Shown one piece after another: positions 1-11,320 of a DNA stretch of 60,000 nt. Every line of letters begins with the position of its first letter. Within the stretch, counting starts at the first letter, position 1. The notes beneath the pieces were generated by a model. That model was given only the letters and a program-made list of their open reading frames with translations. It did no database searches and was not told where the DNA came from. This stretch comes from Diphasiastrum complanatum (lineage: Eukaryota > Streptophyta > Lycopodiopsida > Lycopodiales > Lycopodiaceae), in assembly GCA_029204225.1 (NCBI GenBank), contig CM055094.1, positions 22,818,657-22,878,656 on the forward strand, read 5' to 3'. A program made the translations under genes and the position numbers.

Positions 1-6
1 TCTAGA

Positions 7-614
7 TTGCTTACACTTAGAAATCAGATCTTTCTAAGTTATCATAGAGTAGATGAGAGTGCTTCATCATATGAAATAAGAGTTAAGGATCTTCATCAAG
101 AATTAGCTGGTATTGGAGATGCTCTTAAGAACACTGAACTTGTTCAAGTAGTCCTTAATGGACTTAGAGATGAGTATGACAATATTGTGCAGACTTAATG
201 CTGTCAAGGAGGATCTTCCATCCTTGGAGACACTGCAAGGTGTTCTCATTGCTGAAGAACATAGGCAAGAGAACAAGATGCTAAGGATCAGCAGACTTTT
301 ATTGAAAGATGGTGGAAATGACAAAGCACTCTTCATCAGAGACAAGTCAAGAGGCAAGGGCAAAGGACAACAACACTTCCAAAGAAGGTGATGAGGATCA
401 ATCCTCACAAGCTGCAATATCCAATGGCAAGAAAAAGTTGTCAAAGATCAAGTGTTTTTTTTGTGACAAGAAAGGACACTATGCATCAAATTCTTTCAAG
501 AAGAAGAACCAATCTAAGCAAGATAACCTTACTAATGAGGATGAGTGTGAGGGTGTTGAGAGTGAAAGAGAGCATTCATTAATGATCTCTACTTTTTCAT
601 CTTTTTCCTTTTAA
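7..614 (+). pseudogene. copia 1 gag (3' part) with zinc knuckle, frameshifted
   Basis: This is the C-terminal part of a copia Gag, which packages the element RNA in cytoplasmic particles. The motif LTLRNQIF and the stretch VQVVLNGLRDEYDNIVQ are typical of the retrotransposon gag family. The frame breaks near 195 and resumes in other frames, where a CCHC knuckle reads CFFCDKKGHYASN, with an S in place of the usual last C. A glutamate- and serine-rich linker leads to the protease. The reading changes frame at least twice, so no intact Gag is made. Confidence 0.85.
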
Positions 615-1032
615 GAATGAAGAAGTTTGGTGGATAGATAGTGGGGCTAGTTCCCATATGTCTAGTTCTAGAAACTCTTTTACTAGTCTCATGCCATATC
701 TAGGTGCAAAAAGATCAGTCTATATTGCTAATGATGTAGAGTGTAGAATTGAAGGAATAGGTAGTACTCCATTGCATGCATCAATATCAAAATCTTTTTG
801 TTTACATGATATACTTTATGTACCTAGATTGACCAATCTCATTGGTGTAGGACAATTGTTTGATAGTGGATTGGATGTCAAGTTTCAAGTTGACAAGTGT
901 ATAATCTCAAGAGAAAATGAAGTTATTGCTAGAGGATCTAGAATTGGAAAGTTGTACAAACTAGATTCTAGGGAGAGTGTTAACATTTCAGATATCGCTT
1001 ATGAGACCAAGGTCCTTCAAGAGGATTTGTGA
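615..1032 (+). pseudogene. copia 1 protease and pre-integrase region
   Basis: The aspartic protease signature reads WWIDSGASSHM just before and across 658, so the catalytic DSGA is intact. It is followed by the usual LISVG-like segment, here LIGVGQLFDSGLDVKF. The frame ends at 1030-1032 with TGA where relatives have the Trp of the pre-integrase segment; HKRLGHPNFKAM follows in the same frame. This is a point nonsense mutation, not a true terminus. Confidence 0.85.
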
Positions 1033-1911
1033 CATAAGAGATTGGGACATCCCAATTTCAAAGCCATGCAATCTATGGTCAAGGACGGAAAAGCTGTTGG
1101 ACTACCAAAGACACTATCAAAGGAGTTTCTGCCTTGTGAAGACTTGTATTTTGAAAAAATCACACAGAAGGCCTTTTCCTAGATCAAGCATCAGAACAAA
1201 GCAATCATTTGAACTCGTGCACTCTAATGTTCATTTCTCATCAACTAAGAGCAAAGGAGAAGCAAATTGCTTTGTTTTCTTTGTAGATGATTATACAAGA
1301 TATTCTTGAATCTATATGTTGTCTTCTAAAGCCATGGTTTATGATGTTTTCTTACTTTCAAAGCTTATGTAGAAAAGCAATTTTCCTTCAAGTTGAAAGC
1401 TTTGAGAAGTGATAGTGGAGGAGAATACACCTCCAATAAGTTTAAAGACTTTTGTGAGAGAGAGGGAATTCAAAGAGAGTTTTCTTGTTCATATACTCCT
1501 CAGCAAAATGGAGTTGCTGAGAGAAAACATAGAACTTTGTGTGAATGTGCAAAAGCCATAAGTCTAGAAGCTTCTCTGCCTAAAGAGTTTTGGGAAGAGG
1601 CAGTTGCATGTGCAAACTATCTTTGTAATAGGCTTCCTTATCTTGCAATAGGAGGAAAAACACCATTTGAGATGTTGTATAAGAAAAAGCCTAAGGTAGA
1701 TCATCTTAGAATTTTTGGCTGTCTATGCTTTGTGCATGTACCTCTAGAAACTAGGAAGAAGGAAGATCCTAGTGCACTTAAAGGAATTTTTGTAGGATAT
1801 GCATCTACTAAAAAAACATACAAAGTCTATCTACCCTCTACTGACAAGAATGTTGTTAGTAGAGATGTGATCTTCCATGAAGATCAAAAGTTTAACTTGG
1901 ATGATGCATAG
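1033..1911 (+). pseudogene. copia 1 integrase
   Basis: The integrase core is recognisable as VHSNVHFSSTKSKG, then FVDDYTRY (first catalytic Asp), then LRSDSGGEYTS (second Asp) and QQNGVAERKHRT (Glu). The C-terminal part ends in the copia-type block with SRDVIFHED. A TGA at 1307 stands where relatives have Trp after TRYS, and there are frameshifts between 1100 and 1390. The last 172 codons (1393-1911) are open, but the domain as a whole is interrupted. Confidence 0.9.
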
Positions 1912-2159
1912 ATCAAGGAGTCTCATGCAAGATCTACAATCATCAATCTTGATGCTGCTCAAGAAGTGGTGAGGCCGAGGCTTGAGGAGGAGCAAATTCA
2001 AGCTACCACACCAAGAAGATCTACACTGGAGCAAGATCTGAGCCAAGGAGGCTCACATATGATGAAGAAGGAAGACAACTGGAAGGTGAAACTTCCTATC
2101 ATTCTCTCTTCATATCAGATGAAGAGCCTAAAGATGTTCAAGAAGCTCTTCAATCCAAG

Positions 2160-3059
2160 ATGTGGGTTGAAGCAATGACCCAAGAGTTTGAAGCCTTGAT
2201 GGCAAACAACACATGGGAGCCTGTGGAGCCACCAAACAACATACATGTGATTGGATGTAAGTGGGTATTCAGAATCAAGTATAATCATGATGGATCTATC
2301 AATAAGTATAAAGCAAGACGTTGTGCCAAAGGCTACTCACAAATCAAAGGTCTTGATTATGAAGACACCTTTGCACCAGTTGCAAAGATGGTAACAATCA
2401 GAATACTCATATCTCTTGCATGTTTTCACAATTGGAGTATGTTCCAGCTTGATGTTTCTAATGCATTTCTTAATGGTTACCTTGAGGAGGAGATTTACAT
2501 GGAGCAACCTCTAGGTTTTGTGAAAGAAGGTGATGAATCAAAAGTTTGTCTTTTATTCAAAAGTCTCTATGGATTGAAACAAGCACCAAGGTCTTGGTAT
2601 TCAAGGCTCAACTCCTATCTCATATCACTCGGATTTTTTCTAAGTGAATATGACCCTTCTTTGTATTATAAATTTGTAGATAGTTTTGTAATTATTCTTC
2701 TCATCTATGTAGACGATATCATTCTTTGTGGAAATAATGAGAAGCTAATTGAAGAAACTAAGCACGCACTTGGTAGTGAGTTTAAGATGCAGGAGTTAGG
2801 AGTTATTCACTATATTCAAGGCCTTGAAATAGATTTTTGGAAAGGTCATGCATTTATAAGTCAAAGTAGATATGCACTTTCCATACTCAAGCACATTGTA
2901 AAAGTTCCTATGAAAGACGATGAAAAATCCTTTGTGGACATCACTCTTTATAGGAGTCTTATTGGCTCACTTATATGGTTAACAGTGACTAGGCCTGATG
3001 TAAGCTTTTGTGTGCATAAGCTAAGTCAACACATGCAGGATCCAAAGTTATATCACTAG
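2160..3059 (+). pseudogene. copia 1 reverse transcriptase
   Basis: A 299-codon frame covers the copia reverse transcriptase: NNTWEPVEPP at the start, GCKWVFRIKYN, QLDVSNAFLNGYL (palm), LKQAPRSWYSRL and the catalytic YVDDIILC. It is open across the whole polymerase domain and ends at TAG 3057-3059, where relatives have the Trp of HWKLAK. The polymerase is the best kept part of this element, but it is separated from integrase by a stop and frameshift at 1909-2160. Confidence 0.92.
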
Positions 3060-3062
3060 AAG

Positions 3063-3649
3063 TTGGCTAAAAGAGTCTTGAGGTATATTTCTTCTACCTT
3101 AGACTATGGATTATTTTACAAGGGAGAAGATCTGACTTTAATTGCTTTTTCATATTCAACATCTGTAGGAGATGGGTTGGATAGAAAACTCGCAAGTGCT
3201 TACACTATTTTTCTTGGAGGAAACTTGGTTTCTTGGCTATCAAAGAAGCAAGCAACTATTTCCTTATCATCTTGTGAAGCTGGATACAAATCTCTTACAA
3301 CCACAACTAAGGAGGTTATATGGACCAAAGGTTACTTTTGGAGCTAAAGTGTTATGCAGAAGAAGATCTTTCAATTATAAAAAATGATAACATTTCTGCT
3401 CAGGCTCTTGCAAATAATCCAGTGTTCCATGCAAGGAGCAAACTTATCGAGGTAGCTCATCATTTCATAAGAGAAAAAGTCATTGGGAGAGAAATCTCAC
3501 TGGAACATGTCGAATCTTCAAATTGTGTTGTAGATCCTCTCACCAAGCCATTAGTCAAGAATGTCTTTATCAAGATGAGGTCTAATCTTGGCCTAATTTT
3601 AAAGTCTATGCTGGATAGGAACGTACATTTTAAGGAGTGTGAAGATTAG
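3063..3649 (+). pseudogene. copia 1 RNase H, two frames
   Basis: The RNase H region starts with AKRVLRYISSTLDYGLFY directly after the stop at 3059. It continues with GGNLVSWLSKKQATISLSS and, after a frameshift near 3340, with NNPVFHARSKLIEVAHHF. The usual Asp-rich motif after LTLI is changed to AFSYSTS, so a catalytic aspartate seems lost. The frame ends at 3649, 12 bases inside the 3' LTR, so the LTR start supplies the stop. Confidence 0.85.
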
Positions 3650-4250
3650 TAAAATATTATCTTCCTATCTCGAGTTTTGGGGCCATGTCCATGGTTATTT
3701 CCATCATAATCTATGTTGTACATAAAAGGTATGTGAATTGAGCACATAACCTTCTAGAATAGGTCAAGTTTGAGTTAGGTAGATTCAAATTTGATGACAT
3801 GCAAAAGATTAGATAGCATGCAATGTCTTTCTGTATGCATGCAAGCCACATGCAATCGATGCATGCAACATGCAAAGTGGTTTCTATGATCTACACATGT
3901 CTAGGCAGTTTTATGAGTTGACATGCAGTACATGCAATATCCATGCACGCAGTTACACATGTGGATCTCTGGTAGGTGAGCTAGCTCAGTTAAGTGGACT
4001 TTCCATGCAACTCCACTGTAGGAATTCGAGTCTCTCTCATGTAGCGAAATCTTGGCATGTTTTGCCATATTGTGAATAATGAGATTTTGGTGTTTTGGAC
4101 TCATTCTCTCTCTACTCGAGTTTTCTATCATTGATTTTCTCTCTCTACCCGAGAACAACCTGTTTTTCCCATAATGAATACTTGAAATTATTGCTGACAT
4201 TCATTCCTCATAGTAAGAAGTTAGTTTTTTCAGTCAGATGATGTATGCCA
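3638..4250 (+). repeat. copia 1 3' LTR (end approximate)
   Basis: The LTR starts TGTGAAGATTAG right after a purine tract (TAAGGAG). That start resembles the LTR of the copia copy at 31925-32790, which begins TGTGAAGAAT on the other strand after GGAGGAG. The body is rich in ATGCATGC and CATGCAA words, a habit shared with the LTRs at 27624 and 31925. The far end is not marked by any repeat that I could match, so the right boundary is a guess. Confidence 0.6.
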
Positions 4251-5068
4251 TTGTGCTCTTGCCTAAATGGGTAAAGGGGGAAGTGGTCTTGGAATTTTTC
4301 AATCCCCATTCATCCTTAGTATTTTAGCATACTAATCATTCTTTTATATAATGTCTTAGCAAGTTATGGCTCCCTATACATGATTTCAAAAGGTGCTTGC
4401 AATGTGGGTCCATCTTAATCAAGAAGTCATTTCTAAGAAGCAATGCTTCTATACTCTAAGGATAGCCACTAGGAGTCCTTTCTCATGTAGGGTTGATTGA
4501 ATTCAACATTTCATTATAGTTTAGTTTTGCATAAAGTATGCAAACAAGTGTAAACAAACATTCTGTGACATGCATGCTTAATCAACATTACTTAACATGC
4601 ATTAAGCTACTAAAAGCTTAAATCACATATCACGCATGATTGAAACATTATAAGAAAAAAGTATTCGATAGTATTCGAATCAAAATCATTTTTGGAATCA
4701 ACTTAGGATTTACCATCCTATTTGATGTTTTTCTTTAAAGCATTTCGAGATCTACATTTAAAGCATTCTTGTAGTCCTAAGGGACAATCATTATGATTCA
4801 AGAAAATTTTCCCTTGTTTCACTAGCTGGTTTCGGGTTGCATGTTCTTGATATACATGACCTCTTGGTTCTCCACAAGTAGGCATCCAGTGTTTTGTTGT
4901 CATCAAGTTCTTCGTCATGTCGAGCAGGAGTCTTTGTCTTCTTGATTCTTTCCATGCAGTTCTTGCTTTTTGAAGCACAAGGCCTCTTAAACAATGGATG
5001 AAGCTTTATGTTCTTCTGCGTGCATGATCATACAAGGTCTTCACATCAAGTTCATATTAAACCATATC
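4251..5068. other. Stretch without a recognisable gene
   Basis: No conserved domain is visible on either strand. A minus-strand frame of 86 codons (4718-4978) lies directly downstream of the primer-binding site at 5069-5079, as seen from the minus strand. It may be the leader of the small retroelement whose LTR is the foldback to its right. Its sequence matches no gag that I know. Confidence 0.5.
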
Positions 5069-5079
5069 TCTGATACCAA
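5069..5079 (-). promoter_or_regulatory. Primer-binding site (initiator tRNA-Met type)
   Basis: Read on the minus strand this is TGGTATCAGAGATATGG. Its first 10-11 bases match the standard plant copia primer site for initiator tRNA-Met. It sits three bases outside the left end of the foldback repeat at 5082, which is the expected place for a primer site next to the 5' LTR of a minus-strand retroelement. Confidence 0.75.
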
Positions 5080-5081
5080 AC

Positions 5082-5930
5082 TGTGAACTCGAAGGTGAAG
5101 GCTTGTTCTAGAAGTCTTAAAAGGCCAATAGATTTATTGACTTATCATTCACACAAAGCTAGTCATGAATCAACTTAAATGAAATCAAAGTAGACTTGAA
5201 AATTAGAACTCGAAAACAATGTATCACATAAATTCATTCACATACAGCGGAAGCACTGAGGGGTCAAGACAGGGACCCCCACCCCCGAAAGTTGTTTCTT
5301 GTCATTATGCAAAACCAATTGGCTTATGCCAATTACATATACAATGGATTCCAATAAGGGTCTCAAAATAGGAACATCAACTTACTTCCTTTCAATGGTC
5401 TTAATTCCATATCTAGCTTATCAGAAGCATAGAAATTTTTTCATAAATCTTAAAAAGAATCTATGATCCAACATGATTTTATGTCAAGAATCTATGATCC
5501 ATCATATTGCATGTCAAGTATCTAAGATCTTTCATGATTGCATGACGGAAGAAATAAGATTTATGAAGAAATTTTTATGCTTCTGATAAGCTAGATATGG
5601 AATTAAGACCATTGAAAGGAAGTAAGTTGACGTTCCTATTTTGAGACCCTTATTGGAATCCATTGTATATGTAATTGGCATAAGCCAATTGGTTTTGCAT
5701 AATGACAAGAAAAATCCCGAGAGGGGGGGGGGGGGGTCTCCATCTTGACCCCTCAGTGCTTCCGCTGTATGTGAATGAATTTATGTGATACATTGTTTTC
5801 GAGTTTTGATTTTCAAGTCTACTTTGATTTCATTTAAGTTGATTCATGACTAGTTTTATGTGAATGATAAGTCAATAAATCTATTGGCCTTTTAAGACTT
5901 CTAGGACAGGCCTTCACCTTTGAGTTCACA
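5082..5930. repeat. LTR-like foldback: 371-376 bp inverted arms
   Basis: The left arm (5082-5452) and right arm (5555-5930) are nearly perfect reverse complements, for example CAATTGGCTTATGCC against GGCATAAGCCAATTG. The ends read TGTGAACTC and GAGTTCACA, so the block begins TG and ends CA like an LTR on either strand. The main differences between the arms are the C-rich/G-rich tract near 5275 and 5735 and a few substitutions. The spacer carries a short tandem repeat. With a tRNA primer site beside it, the block is either an LTR that contains an inverted duplication or two LTRs joined head to head. Transcripts would form a long double-stranded hairpin. Confidence 0.85.
5453..5550 (+). repeat. 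Three tandem ~30-bp units in the foldback spacer
   Basis: Three imperfect copies of a unit of about 30 bp occupy the loop between the inverted arms. Each begins AAG(A/T)ATCTA(T/A)GATC and ends CATG(T/A)C. They are the only part of the block that is not mirrored. Confidence 0.7.
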
Positions 5931-6800
5931 ATCAATGGTTTTTCTTGGTCTCCGATTATGTGTAGCCATTAGTCCAAAATATGTGTACACAAGCTGAGAG
6001 TGAAGAGAATGAGAGGTAAACCAAAGAATAACAAAGAGGACGAAGAGAATGAGAGGTATACCTAGGAATGACAAGAAGTTCCTAAACTACAAGGATTAGT
6101 TAACTATAGTTTACGACTATTGACGTCAAATCAACCTCGAGTGTACAAAGATGGGCAGCAAAAAAGTATTCGGGCAGTAACTGTGGTCCAATCACAATCA
6201 TTTGTTCTGCCCAACGGGATATTTAAAAATCACGAAAATTTGGCCGAGAAAGTTAAAAACAATTTCCGTTCGTCACCCACTGTTACAATTTGTCACAGAT
6301 GAACACCATAAGCGTTGAAAGCGTGCAAAGTAAAAAAAAAAAAAATTTAGACAAAGGGCCCATTTTGAGTTCTAATGTCCGCTAATGCAAATGTGATTTT
6401 TTCTTGGACAACAATCAGCCACAAGAATGTTAATCAATGACTTAAGTACTAATCAATAACGAGTGCTACCAATGCCTTGAATCTAAGCTTCAAAATAAGA
6501 GACAACAATTCCAACAAATAGGACTGTTAATGAACAACGTATGACTTCTAAGTCTCCACAATCTTTCAAAGCCTCATAACCTGCAACCACAAGATTAGGA
6601 ACAACAAAAACAAATGGCACCAAATCTCATTCAACAAATGCAATGGTGAGAACACAATGCTAAAGATCAAAACATTGAGTCAATAATAGTGAAATAGAAT
6701 AGACAACAAAGTAGAAGAGGTTGAGAGTGGAGACATGAAGCATAACAGCTTTTTCTCCTTCCTCTCTTCTCCTTCTCATCAAGAACTTTTTGCACATAAG

Positions 6801-6866
<66 letters not shown>

Positions 6867-7390
6867 GGACAATGGATAAATGTTTACGTAAAGGCTGGCC
6901 CTTTTTAATCCTACGGAGGACTGGGGCCCAAAGAGGTGCACATGTTCATGAATGGGGCACCAACAAGGGCTTTTAGCAGTTGGGCCCAAACTTAAAAGCT
7001 GAGTCCCAAATTCGTTTTTAAATCACTAAAGTGACCTACGGTAAATAAAGTGTCCATTTAACTGTCTTTTAAAATGAATCGGCACCTCCTAGCCCCGACA
7101 AACCTGGGAACTAGGGGCATAGGCCTCTTGCATAAATTTAAGTCCAGCGTAAATTAATAAATTTCTATAAAAGTGCAAGCGGCCATAATGGGCCATCATG
7201 TGTCAGTTTTAAGCAATTCTGCATCGTCATAATAGCACGCGGCAATGATTTTTGGTCAAAAAAAAACCTAAAAAAGGGGTCTTTTCCCCCGCAAACAGAT
7301 GGGTAGTAACCAAAAACAACAATTTTGAAAATGAACTTAAGTAGTTTCGAAGGTAGGATATCTAAGAGCCATATTTGATCAAAGTTGATA
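5931..7390. other. Stretch without a recognisable gene
   Basis: I see no conserved coding signal on either strand. The stretch holds a poly-A run near 6332 and the CT microsatellite at 6803-6862. The frame read through the microsatellite is a repeat artefact. Confidence 0.6.
6803..6862. repeat. (CT)30 microsatellite
   Basis: Thirty uninterrupted TC units span 60 bases. The opposite strand reads as a long Arg-Glu repeat, which is not a protein. Confidence 0.98.
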
Positions 7391-7398
7391 GTTCTTTC
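7391..7398. repeat. Left target duplication of the 7.4 kb hAT-type element
   Basis: The 8 bases GTTCTTTC match GTTCATTC at 12413-12420 in 7 of 8 positions. Each flanks one end of the inverted-repeat element. An 8-bp duplication is the hallmark of hAT elements. Confidence 0.7.
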
Positions 7399-7651
7399 CA
7401 TAGATGCACATAAATGTATTTTCGGAGGCACGCGTTTCGAAAAACACGTTTATTCTCTCAAAATAGTAATTTTTTTTCCTCGAAAAATAGCTTATGGGTG
7501 AAATTTTTTTAGGGGATCAATGGTCAACCCAGTGTTTTGCCTCTCAGAAGTGTAGTAGATGGGGCACAAACAGATCTTATTTTCAACAACTATTTGGTTA
7601 TTATTTGCTCTGGTTTTCAATAAATGCTCAAGGGGTTCGAGGGACGGTAGC

Positions 7652-8289
7652 TGTGAAAGATTTCAGATCCTTAAGATTCAATCTACTTGAATGATCTTTG
7701 GTTAGAAAGAGAAATACAGTACCAATCTCACCAATGTAGAAAAATCAGCATCTGCACACAAAATGAGATGCAAACACCAATAGAACTTGAATGAAATGAA
7801 AAAATATTGTTTGTTGTCCATACAAAACCAGCAAGCTACTGTATTTCACACGTATGGATCCAAAAATAGCAAATATAGATTATTCTACACTTAGAATTGC
7901 AAGCAATCACCAAGATAGTGCACCAATGGATAGTAGAACCCAAGAGAACCATGTATAAGCATGAAATGAGATAGAGAAGAGAGAAGATTGCTCTCCACGA
8001 GTTACATCCTTTTATAGCATGTCCAAACCCTATTTGGCCACTTGGCTTTTCCACCAAAATGCTAACCCTACTAATTTTGGGTCTAAATTCAATGTACCCA
8101 ACTATTCAAATTGAATCTACTCAAACTCGCATTATAACTTTCTCACACGTTCAAAAAGTGTTTATTCAAATGAAATTTAGATTAATGAACTTTGAAAAGT
8201 CAACCTCTAAGTCTAAAACAAGTTTTGGCCTCAATATGCCAAATATGAAAATATTACAAAATGTGATGAAACTAGTTGAATCTTTCACA
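7652..8289 (-). repeat. Copia 2 3' LTR
   Basis: This 638-bp LTR is nearly identical to 11321-11970. The main differences are a short insertion after AATAGAACTTGA in the right copy and scattered substitutions. Both LTRs end in the inverted words TGTGAAAGAT and ATCTTTCACA. Confidence 0.92.
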
Positions 8290-9378
8290 CTCCCTCTTCA
8301 ACTAGTTGATCCATTGCTTGGATCCACTCCTCTTCTTTCCTTGCTTGATCTACACTTGTAGGCTCATCCAAAGAGGTTAGGAAAGCAACATAATTTCTAG
8401 AAACTACTTGCTTACCCTTTTGATCATATGTGAGCCTTGAAGGTACTTGTCTTTCTCTTGATGTTCTCCTTGGCTTTTGACTTGATGAAGGCCTATCATC
8501 ACCACCATCCAAAGTAGGATCTTTCTCATCAACATCAAGAATGTTAGATCCATCCACTCTACCATCAATCATACTTGAAGACATCTTTGAAATGTTCCCC
8601 TCATAAAAAATGACATCTCTACCAACAATCACTCTGTTAGTAGAAGGAATGTAAACCTTATAGGCTTTATTCACCTATATCCAACAAAAATACCTCTTCT
8701 TGAAGATGGATCCTCCTTGGTCCTATCATCAAGAGTAATGTTGACATAGCATGTGCATTCAAAGGTTCTTAGAAAGTTGACACTCAGCCTCCTCTTGAAT
8801 AACATTTCAAAAGGTGTCCTTCCATCCAAAATAGCACTCGACCACCTATTGCACAAGAAATTGGCACACAACAAAGCTTGATCCCAAAACGGTTTGTCAA
8901 GATTAGCACTTAACCTCATAGCTTTAGCACTTTCACATAAAGTCCTATTCTTCCTTTCAGCCACTTCATTTTGTTGTGGGGTCCTTGATGTTGTATACTC
9001 CCTCTTGATTCCATGCTCATCACAAAAGACCTTGAACTTGTTAGATATGTACTCATCACCATTGTCACCTCTCAAGCACTTGATCTTTGTGAAAAATTGG
9101 TTCTCCCTTGCATTCTTGAACTTGACAAAGACATCATACATTTCATCTTTGTTCTTTAGTAGATAGATCCGATAAAATCTACTAAAATCATCAATGAATG
9201 TTACACACATCTTAGCTCCACTATTGCTAATTGTAGTAAATCCATGAATATCTGAATGTACAAGTTGAAAAGGCTTTGTAGATCTAGAAATAGATCTAGT
9301 ATATGGTAGTCTATGTGACTTAGACAAAGCACAAGACTCACAAACATGCTTGACATTACTTAAGGAACTTGGACACAA
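8285..9378 (-). pseudogene. Copia 2 integrase, C-terminal linker, and abrupt end
   Basis: The integrase starts after SLSNVKHVCESCALSK, continues with VHSDIHGFTTISNSG, FIDDFSRFY (Asp), LRGDNGDEYIS (Asp) and QQNEVAERKNRT (Glu), and ends with GYR at a frame change near 8673. The second frame continues with NKAYKVYIPSTNRVIVGRDV and a charged linker. It then shows EEWIQAMDQLVEEGV and a stop at 8285. EEWIQAM is the very start of the copia reverse transcriptase; all downstream sequence has been removed up to the purine tract. The D, D and E residues are kept. Confidence 0.9.
8290..8305 (-). promoter_or_regulatory. Copia 2 polypurine tract
   Basis: On the minus strand this reads TTGAAGAGGGAG and abuts the start of the 3' LTR. 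This is where plus-strand DNA synthesis is primed in LTR elements. The final codons of the truncated polyprotein overlap it. Confidence 0.75.
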
Positions 9379-10297
9379 CCTTCTTCCTTGCGATTACCTC
9401 CAATGACTTGAAGTTGAGGTGTCTCATCCTTTTGTGCCAAACCTCTTGAATAAGAATTTGCTCCCTTGCAACACATCCAACTTGGTTAGCAATAACACAA
9501 GCATCAACTTTGAACAGCTTCCCTTGTCTTTTACCTTTTCCAATCAAGACATTATTCCTTTTGATCAAACAAGCATCTCCATCAAACTCCACCTTGAGGC
9601 CCTTACTTAGCATTTGACTCTCACTAAGCAAATTCTTGGTAATAGATGGAATAAACAAAACATTCTCCAAATACACATTCTTATTTTTAGAGAGAGAAAT
9701 AGGAATTGTGCCAATCCCTTTGATTGCACACTCACTATCATTGGCCGTGTAGATCAACCACTTGTCATCTCCATATGCCAACAAAGAAGTGAAGTACTCT
9801 TTGTGAAAGGTCATGTGTGAACTTGCTCCACAATCAATCCACCAAGGATCTAGATCTCCATCATTAGCAAGCATACATGAAGACATCACAAAAGCATCAT
9901 CATTTGCATCTTGAACATCCAAACCATCCTCATCAAGAGTTAGATTACCTTGTTTGTCTCCTTGATCTCTCTTCTTCTTATAGCACTCACTTGCAAAGTG
10001 TCCTTTGATACCACAATAGAAGCACTTGAGCTTTGATCTCTTCTTCTTTTTGCCACTTGAAGAAGCATCCACTTGATCTTGCCCTTTAGACCACTTATTT
10101 TTGGTTTTGTCCTTGAATTTGCCCTTTGTGAACATAGCATCCTCTTGAAGTGTCGATGTAGATTTACCTTTTGCTTGAAGCCTATATTTCTCATTGATCA
10201 AGATCTCTTGAAGATCCATCAAACTTGGCAAAGTTTTTTGAATAGCAATACGTTGCACAATGTTAGCATGAGCATCCAACAAGCCATTAAGAATCAC
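9356..10297 (-). pseudogene. Copia 2 gag C-terminus, zinc knuckle, protease, pre-integrase
   Basis: A 313-codon frame holds the end of gag, a complete CCHC knuckle (CFYCGIKGHFASEC), the protease motif WWIDCGASSHM and the pre-integrase block WHKRMRHLNFKSL. The usual DSGA of the protease is DCGA, so the serine next to the catalytic aspartate is changed. The frame is out of register with the gag N-terminus to its right and meets integrase in another frame near 9370. Confidence 0.88.
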
Positions 10298-10746
10298 TTG
10301 AATAAGCTTCCTTCCTTAATGCTTTCATCTATGCAAGCTAACTCATCATTTGATGCTTTCATTCTCAAAACAAAAGTACTTGAACTTTCTTCATTCTTTT
10401 GCAAACAAGAAAAGATTTGCCTTTTTAGAGTCAACACTCTAGAAGTAGACTTGAATTCATAAAGCTTCTTCAATGAATTTCAAGCTTCCAAAGATGATGT
10501 GCACTTACCAACTTCCTTGAGAAGTTCTTTGGTAACATTCATTTTTATCATGTGTAGAGCCTTCTTGGCCCTCTTGTCATACCTCAATTGATCTTGTTGT
10601 GTTGTTGGTCTCTCCTCCAAACCTACAACAATATCCAAAATATCATTCATCTCGAGAAGTGACTCCATCCTCACTTTCCACAATGAGTAGTTACTTGAGG
10701 TAAGCCTATCATTGGCTTCCAACATGACTCCAATTGAGGTTGCCAT
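10298..10746 (-). pseudogene. Copia 2 gag N-terminus
   Basis: The ATG at 10746 starts MATSIGVMLEANDRL, followed by SSNYSLWKVRMESLL, the typical copia gag opening. The frame stops after TSSLEA at 10480, where TGA replaces the expected Trp; NSLKKLYEFKSTSRVLTL follows in the same frame. A frameshift near 10300 then moves the reading into the next open frame. The leader from 10747 to 11308 carries no protein. Confidence 0.85.
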
Positions 10747-11308
10747 GTAGCAATGACCTGATCTTCTCTTTCAACCTGCTTCAATGCACAAAGCACTCCA
10801 AAAATCACAAAGATTTGAAACTATCTCACAGATTCTCTTCTTGAATTTATCCAAGCAAATCAACACATAGAATCATGGAATCTTGATCAACCTATGATCT
10901 ATCCTCAGTATAACGACTTTTGCCACTTCCTAAGATTGAAACACACTAAAATAAAGTCCAGCAACCTCACTATCTAGAGATCCACTCAAAATTAGAGTTT
11001 TAACAAAATCACAAAAAATTGACTAGTCCAAATCTACATGCAAATGCTAAAAATTTGATATGTAATCTATAAGCCACCACTTAGGCTGATCCAATGATCC
11101 AAAAATCGGCCAAATCCAGTATGTAAATTCAAAAATCAGAATCGAACAAGTATTTTGACCTATTTAGTGTTTTGATCTACAAAAGATCCAATCTACAAAA
11201 GCAAAAAACTCGATTTTGATGTAAAATCCTCTCTAGCATGCTCTAGACTTTATATTTTCACCAAATCATTGATAGATTTGATTTCCTCCTTCATAACGTG
11301 AAACACAA

Positions 11309-11320
11309 GCTCTGATACCA
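11309..11320 (-). promoter_or_regulatory. Copia 2 primer-binding site
   Basis: Read on the minus strand it is TGGTATCAGAGC, complementary to the 3' end of plant initiator tRNA-Met. It directly abuts the end of the 5' LTR at 11321. Confidence 0.93.

Larger units (their letters stand above)
1..4250 (+). mobile_element. Ty1/copia retrotransposon 1, decayed, 5' end outside window
   Basis: This element reads gag, protease, integrase, reverse transcriptase and RNase H in the Ty1/copia order on the plus strand, followed by a 3' LTR that begins TGTGAAG at 3638. The 5' LTR and start of gag lie before base 1. No single frame survives: gag is frameshifted near 195, and three expected tryptophans are stops (TGA at 1030 and 1307, TAG at 3057). 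Autonomous transposition looks impossible. The outer end of the 3' LTR was not fixed; 4250 is an estimate because no target duplication could be tested. Its proteins resemble those of the copia copy at 22639-28404, so the two are probably the same lineage. Confidence 0.9.

Noticed and set aside
4251-4717. A CRISPR-like or satellite reading of the repeated CATGCA words in and after the copia 1 LTR
   Set aside because: The words are short, irregularly spaced and shared with other LTRs of this family; there is no repeat-spacer order.
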